Assembly (NCBI GenBank): GCA_046328715.1
Contig: JAXLWB010000030.1
Span: 53,695 to 117,694 of the forward strand
Reading direction: 5' to 3'
DNA length: 64,000 bases
Origin: JAXLWB01 sp046328715
Lineage (GTDB): Bacteria > Chloroflexota > Anaerolineae > Caldilineales > Caldilineaceae
Each line of letters begins with the position of its first letter. Within the stretch, counting starts at the first letter, position 1. Shown piece by piece: positions 60,611-64,000 of the stretch. The notes under the pieces were generated by a model. It did not search any database. It was not told where the DNA came from and worked only from the letters and a program-made list of their open reading frames with translations. Both the position numbers and the translations under genes were made by a program.

Positions 60611-60659
60611 AGGAGGGGTGAGGGGTGAGGAAGAAAAATTCACCCCTCACCCCTCACTC
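60611..60659. repeat. GGGGTGA-word inverted repeat overlapping a gene end
   Basis: GGGGTGAGGGGTG at 60615-60627 pairs exactly with CACCCCTCACCCC at 60641-60653. The right arm forms the last codons of the glycosyltransferase gene. Confidence 0.7.
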
Positions 60660-61932
60660 CTCCCATTACTTTCGCATACATTTCATCAAATTTCGGCACG
60701 ATCTGTTCCCAACCATAATGCGATTCGACAAATTTGCGGGCATTCTGACAAAGTGCCGATGTGCGTTGCCCTTGAAGATCCCTGAGCAAAGTGAGGACAG
60801 CCGCAGCAAACTCCAGCGCTGAATCGGCCAGGAGCAACTGTTCACCATCTTTGACGCCAATTCCCTCCACGCCCAGTGAGGTACTGACAATCGGTTTGCC
60901 ACAGGCCATCGCCTCCAACGCCTTGAAGCGAGTTCCTCCCCCGACCCGCAAGGGAATAACATAGACGGCAGCACGCTGGATCAGCGGCCGCACATCGTCC
61001 ACGCCACCTGTGATCTCAATACCAGGGATGGTGCGCAGCTCGTCCAGGCGAGGATGCGGGTTCAAGCCGACAATCTGAAAGCCCACATCAGGTTGCTGTT
61101 GGCGAATCAGCGGGAAGACATCTCGACCAAACCAGAGCACAGCGTCAATGTTCGGTCGATAGTCCATCTTGCCGACAAAGATCAGCTTGGGCGGCGTTGT
61201 CTCACTTGTGCGAGTGGCAGAGGGTGTGAATTTTTCGAGATCGATGCCATTCGGAATCACTTTGAAATCGACATCAGGAACTAAGGTGTGCAACGCTTCA
61301 GCATCAGCGGGACTGACCGCAGAAACAGCATCGCTACGCCGACAGATCGCCGCTTCGTAACGACGCAACTTCTGCCATTGTACAAAGCTATAGAGGGCAG
61401 CGATCCAGCGACGTGGGATCCGCAGATCAGTTAAGCAGTTGCGCTGCTGAAGAAGGTATTCGCAATTGTGATCGTCAAAGATGACTTTTGGCCCCGTGCT
61501 GACGCGTGGGGTTCTGATTCCCGTGCTGACCGGGTGCCCTTTGGGCGGGGTTTTGATATGAGCACCCAATCCATATTGAGCCATCTCGATGCCTTCTACC
61601 TGCACGATATCGTAGCGAGTCTTTTGCATGCGTTGTCGTACCAGACGGTGCATTTCGGCGCTTTCGAGTCGCAGCCCCATGTCGGGCAGCCATGAAAAGA
61701 GGGTGTCTCTAGCTCGTTGTGAGAGTGTGCGGACGGGTTGCGGGACGGTATCGATGCGGCGGCAAAGCTGATGGAGAGGTGAATCGTCTTCTAACTTCTG
61801 GCCGGGTGACAGGAAGGTAATCAGGTCTATAGTGTGACGCTGCGCTAGGTTGGAGATAATATTAAAGTTACGGAGTGTTGTGCCTTGCTGCGGAGGATAA
61901 GGCAATTGAGGAGTGAGGATCAAGATTTGCAA
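60640..61932 (-). CDS. Family 4 glycosyltransferase
   Basis: 430 residues from a TTG start (LTPQLPYPPQQGTTLRN is the expected N-terminus), with GGAAGGAAG upstream. GT-B fold: N-terminal acceptor domain, then the donor domain with DFKVIPNGIDLEKFTP, PPKLIFVGKMDYRPNIDAVL, GFQIVGLNPHP, EITGGVDDVRPLIQRAAVYV and RVGGGTRFKALEAMACGKPI, including the catalytic E-x7-E. It would transfer a sugar from a nucleotide donor onto a glycan at the membrane face. Its last residues (GGVRGEG) come from the hairpin arm at 60641 onward, so the palindrome shapes the C-terminus. Confidence 0.9.
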   Translation of the reverse strand: MQILILTPQLPYPPQQGTTLRNFNIISNLAQRHTIDLITFLSPGQKLEDDSPLHQLCRRIDTVPQPVRTLSQRARDTLFSWLPDMGLRLESAEMHRLVRQRMQKTRYDIVQVEGIEMAQYGLGAHIKTPPKGHPVSTGIRTPRVSTGPKVIFDDHNCEYLLQQRNCLTDLRIPRRWIAALYSFVQWQKLRRYEAAICRRSDAVSAVSPADAEALHTLVPDVDFKVIPNGIDLEKFTPSATRTSETTPPKLIFVGKMDYRPNIDAVLWFGRDVFPLIRQQQPDVGFQIVGLNPHPRLDELRTIPGIEITGGVDDVRPLIQRAAVYVIPLRVGGGTRFKALEAMACGKPIVSTSLGVEGIGVKDGEQLLLADSALEFAAAVLTLLRDLQGQRTSALCQNARKFVESHYGWEQIVPKFDEMYAKVMGGVRGEG

Positions 61933-62070
61933 GCATCTACTTCCTTCCGTTGACCCTTATACTGAAAAACTGTAACTACCTACCTTGCCGACTTGACCTA
62001 CACTCCACGGTCAAAATGGGTCAGAAACTCAACGTTCCCACTCGCTTGTACGAAAAGTACCGGTCAAATT

Positions 62071-63234
62071 TCACTTACCGACAATCTGAGGCTCTACCAC
62101 TGGCCTAGACTGTCCATAGAGCACCTGTTTGTAAACATCCAGGGTGCAGCGAGCGGCGGTCTTCCAACTAAAGGTTCGTGCGCGACGCAGCCCTTTTTCG
62201 CGCAGTTCAGCATGCAAGGTGTCATCGCTGAGCAGGCGGTTCATTGCCACGGCAATCTCTTCGCTACTACGTGGATTGACCAGAAGTGCAGCGTCACCCA
62301 CGACTTCGGGCAAACTACTGACATTGCTGACGATGGTCGGCGTGCCGCAGGCCATTGCTTCCAACGGCGGCAATCCAAAGCCCTCATACAAGGCTACATG
62401 AATATGACAACGTGCTGCCGCATAAAGCCGGGGCAACCAAGCATCGTCCACTCGCCCCAGGATATGAACATAGGGACGCAACTCCAACCGATCAATCAAG
62501 GCCAGGGTGTCCTCGTAGAGCCAACCTTTGCCACCGGCAATCGCCAAGCCAACATGATCAAGCGTCCCGTTGACATTATAATGTTGGCGCAGATAGGCAA
62601 AGGCTTGAAGCAGCCCAGAAACATTTTTGCGTGGTTCAATCGTCCCTACGAAGAGAATGAAGCGCTCGGGCAGGTTGAATTGAAGCATGACTTCCTGCCT
62701 CGCTTCATCGATAGGCAAAGGATGAAATTCAGGCGCAGCAGCTTCAGAAATGACATTGATGTGGCCGCCTGGTACACCCAAACGCGCAATCAAATCTTGT
62801 TTGGTGTGTTCGCTGGGCACGATAATCTGGCGCGCATGGCGCACAGCCCGGTCGATCTGTCCATAGTAGGCTGCACTTTCTGTGGTTAGGAAGTGAGGCC
62901 AATGAAAGAAGGCCAGATCATGCACAGTGATAACCGTGGGTATCTTGGAGCGTAGTGGTGGGATAAAGTCGGTGCAATGCAACAGATCGAGATGATGGCG
63001 GCTGAGTTCGAAGGGTAACATCCATTGCTCCAGGTGAGTATGAACCGGAGCATAGAGCGTCGCACGCTGAAAATTTGCCTGTTGGATCAACGGCCTAGTC
63101 TGTCGACGATGTTGAAAAATGATATACTCATTTTCGCGATCGATCTGTTGTAATGCTTGCAACAGATGACGAGTATAGTTACTTATGCCAGCAGGCTGGT
63201 GCTGCATCAACCGCGCGTCAACGCCAATTCGCAT
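62071..63234 (-). CDS. Family 4 glycosyltransferase (mannosyltransferase-like)
   Basis: 387 residues from MRIGVDARLMQHQPAGISNY, a typical beginning of this GT4 subgroup. The N-domain has LLHCTDFIPPLRSKIPTVIT and HDLAFFHWPHFLTTESA. Next come IIVPSEHTKQDLIARLGVP and the donor domain with RFILFVGTIEPRKNVSGLLQ, VHILGRVDDAWLPRLYAAA and CHIHVALYEGFGLPPLEAMA with the E-x7-E pair. It may be a mannosyltransferase acting on lipid-linked or exopolysaccharide glycans. Spaced 138 bases from the next gene on this strand. Confidence 0.9.
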   Translation of the reverse strand: MRIGVDARLMQHQPAGISNYTRHLLQALQQIDRENEYIIFQHRRQTRPLIQQANFQRATLYAPVHTHLEQWMLPFELSRHHLDLLHCTDFIPPLRSKIPTVITVHDLAFFHWPHFLTTESAAYYGQIDRAVRHARQIIVPSEHTKQDLIARLGVPGGHINVISEAAAPEFHPLPIDEARQEVMLQFNLPERFILFVGTIEPRKNVSGLLQAFAYLRQHYNVNGTLDHVGLAIAGGKGWLYEDTLALIDRLELRPYVHILGRVDDAWLPRLYAAARCHIHVALYEGFGLPPLEAMACGTPTIVSNVSSLPEVVGDAALLVNPRSSEEIAVAMNRLLSDDTLHAELREKGLRRARTFSWKTAARCTLDVYKQVLYGQSRPVVEPQIVGK

Positions 63235-63525
63235 GATATCCGTCAGTGAAACACTAATCTGATCTAAACCGATGGAATGACTTCGAGGCTTTAAACTACG
63301 CTCTGAATGAGAACGCAAGTTTTACGTTTATTCCCATTTCAACCGCACGCTAGAAAGCATCGAGGTGGATATTCTTGTTGCGCCATTGCACAGAAGATTG
63401 TAGCGCCCGTTTGCCATTCGGTCAAACCATTTGGTAACTGTTTCACCCGTTTGTATTTTCGTCCAAACATCCTCTCCATGAGTTGCTTGTCCAATCCACC
63501 CGAAGTTGTCTATGGATCATGTAAG

Positions 63526-63555
63526 TTGAAACCCGCTTCCGGACAGTGTTATAAT
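63526..63555 (+). promoter_or_regulatory. Sigma-70 promoter with extended -10
   Basis: TTGAAA, 18 bases, TATAAT preceded by TGT. It lies 45 bases upstream of the coiled-coil gene. The remaining 63235-63525 gap holds no other feature I can support. Confidence 0.75.
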
Positions 63556-63599
63556 GAAAAGAGCCAACCAGAGTTCTATTAGGAAAAAGGGAAATCAGC

Positions 63600-64000
63600 A
63601 TGGATATTGCACAACTGGCACAGATGGTCAACTGGTTAGATGAGGAGCATCGGCGCGATCGCGCCGAAATTGCCCGTCTACAACAGCGTATCGAAAGCCA
63701 GTCGGCCGACATCATCGAACAAGCGCGGCGCATTCAAGATTTGGAAGGGAAATTAGCGTCAACCCAGTCGCAATTTACCCGCTTTAACCAGATCGAAAGT
63801 GCAATCAATAACACAAGACACGAGCTGACCTCACTGGTTGAGCGCGATACGGAGACGCGTACCTCCGCCCAACGCGAGTTGGAGCGTATGCGTCTAACCG
63901 ACCGCGAGTTTCTCAGTCGAGAAATTAGCGAGGTGCGGCGTGAGTTACCGCGTATCAACCGCCTTGAGGAAGCGGTCGAGATCCGTGCAGTAGAAGACGT
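63600..64000 (+). CDS. Coiled-coil protein, N-terminal part (runs off the window)
   Basis: The frame is open to the last base; 133 codons are visible. The start MDIAQLAQMVNWLDEEHRRD follows AAAGGGAAATC and a strong promoter. Nearly everything seen is heptad coiled coil (IARLQQRIESQSADIIEQAR, LEGKLASTQSQFTRFNQIES, LTSLVERDTETRTSAQRELE). No catalytic domain is visible. Similar proteins in Chloroflexota are large hypothetical coiled-coil proteins, perhaps structural. I cannot assign a role from this part. Confidence 0.75.
   Translation, partial: MDIAQLAQMVNWLDEEHRRDRAEIARLQQRIESQSADIIEQARRIQDLEGKLASTQSQFTRFNQIESAINNTRHELTSLVERDTETRTSAQRELERMRLTDREFLSREISEVRRELPRINRLEEAVEIRAVED

Noticed and set aside
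61993..62889. 298-residue plus-strand reading frame opposite the second glycosyltransferase
   Set aside because: It overlaps a clear family 4 glycosyltransferase along most of its length and has no coherent protein signature.

Overview
The window looks like a chromosomal segment of a filamentous, free-living member of the Chloroflexota (Anaerolineae/Caldilineae type). This is an inference from several traits: secreted proteins ending in a [F/Y]LPL-basic tail, a SARP-type regulator, large CHAT/STAND/WD40 and metacaspase genes, RHS and DUF4157 polymorphic toxins, and dense intergenic palindromes. I saw no rRNA, tRNA, CRISPR array, transposase or prophage.

Layout. (1) 0-5.2 kb: a toxin island. 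It holds the 3' end of a nuclease-like toxin, an Imm49-like immunity gene, a DUF4157-led zinc metallopeptidase toxin with a displaced N-terminal frame, and a divergent SARP regulator. (2) 5.2-17 kb: a four-gene conflict or programmed-cell-death-like cluster. It encodes a two-TM protein, a CHAT-nSTAND-WD40 protein, a secreted Cys-rich protein and a metacaspase fused to an alpha/beta-hydrolase. (3) 17-22 kb: housekeeping genes aroK-aroB (fused), Uma2, guaB and aroQ. (4) 21.5-34.8 kb: cell-envelope and secreted functions (lipoprotein SBP, two M23 peptidases, DUF1906 protein, PucR regulator, benzoate transporter). (5) 34.8-42.3 kb: an AT-richer accessory island with three RHS 3' cassettes, two of them carrying different C-terminal modules plus candidate immunity proteins. 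It also holds MITE-like palindromes and a 42-bp tandem repeat. (6) 42.3-59.2 kb: aromatic amino acid genes on the minus strand. They are trpB and trpA with an RCC1-repeat gene between them, aroE, aroA, tyrA, two DAHP synthases, pheA and aroH, interrupted by LRR, GNAT, AbrB-PIN and four-helix-bundle genes. (7) 59.2-64 kb: DUF2905, a Gfo/Idh/MocA oxidoreductase, two family-4 glycosyltransferases and the start of a coiled-coil gene.

How they work together. With aroF, aroB, aroQ, aroE, aroK and aroA the window encodes every shikimate-pathway step except chorismate synthase, plus the branches to Phe, Tyr and the last step of Trp. Upstream of aroH I find a 51-codon leader peptide with nine Phe/Tyr codons in a ten-codon run. 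It is followed by a terminator and a competing complementary segment, which is the textbook layout of ribosome-mediated attenuation by Phe and Tyr.

Across the whole window, gene gaps carry long inverted repeats built from reiterated 6-8-nt words, drawn from a few word families. One such repeat is split by the four-helix-bundle gene. The attenuator, the caspase/STAND cluster, the word-repeat hairpins and the RHS cassette array are the parts most worth a second look.
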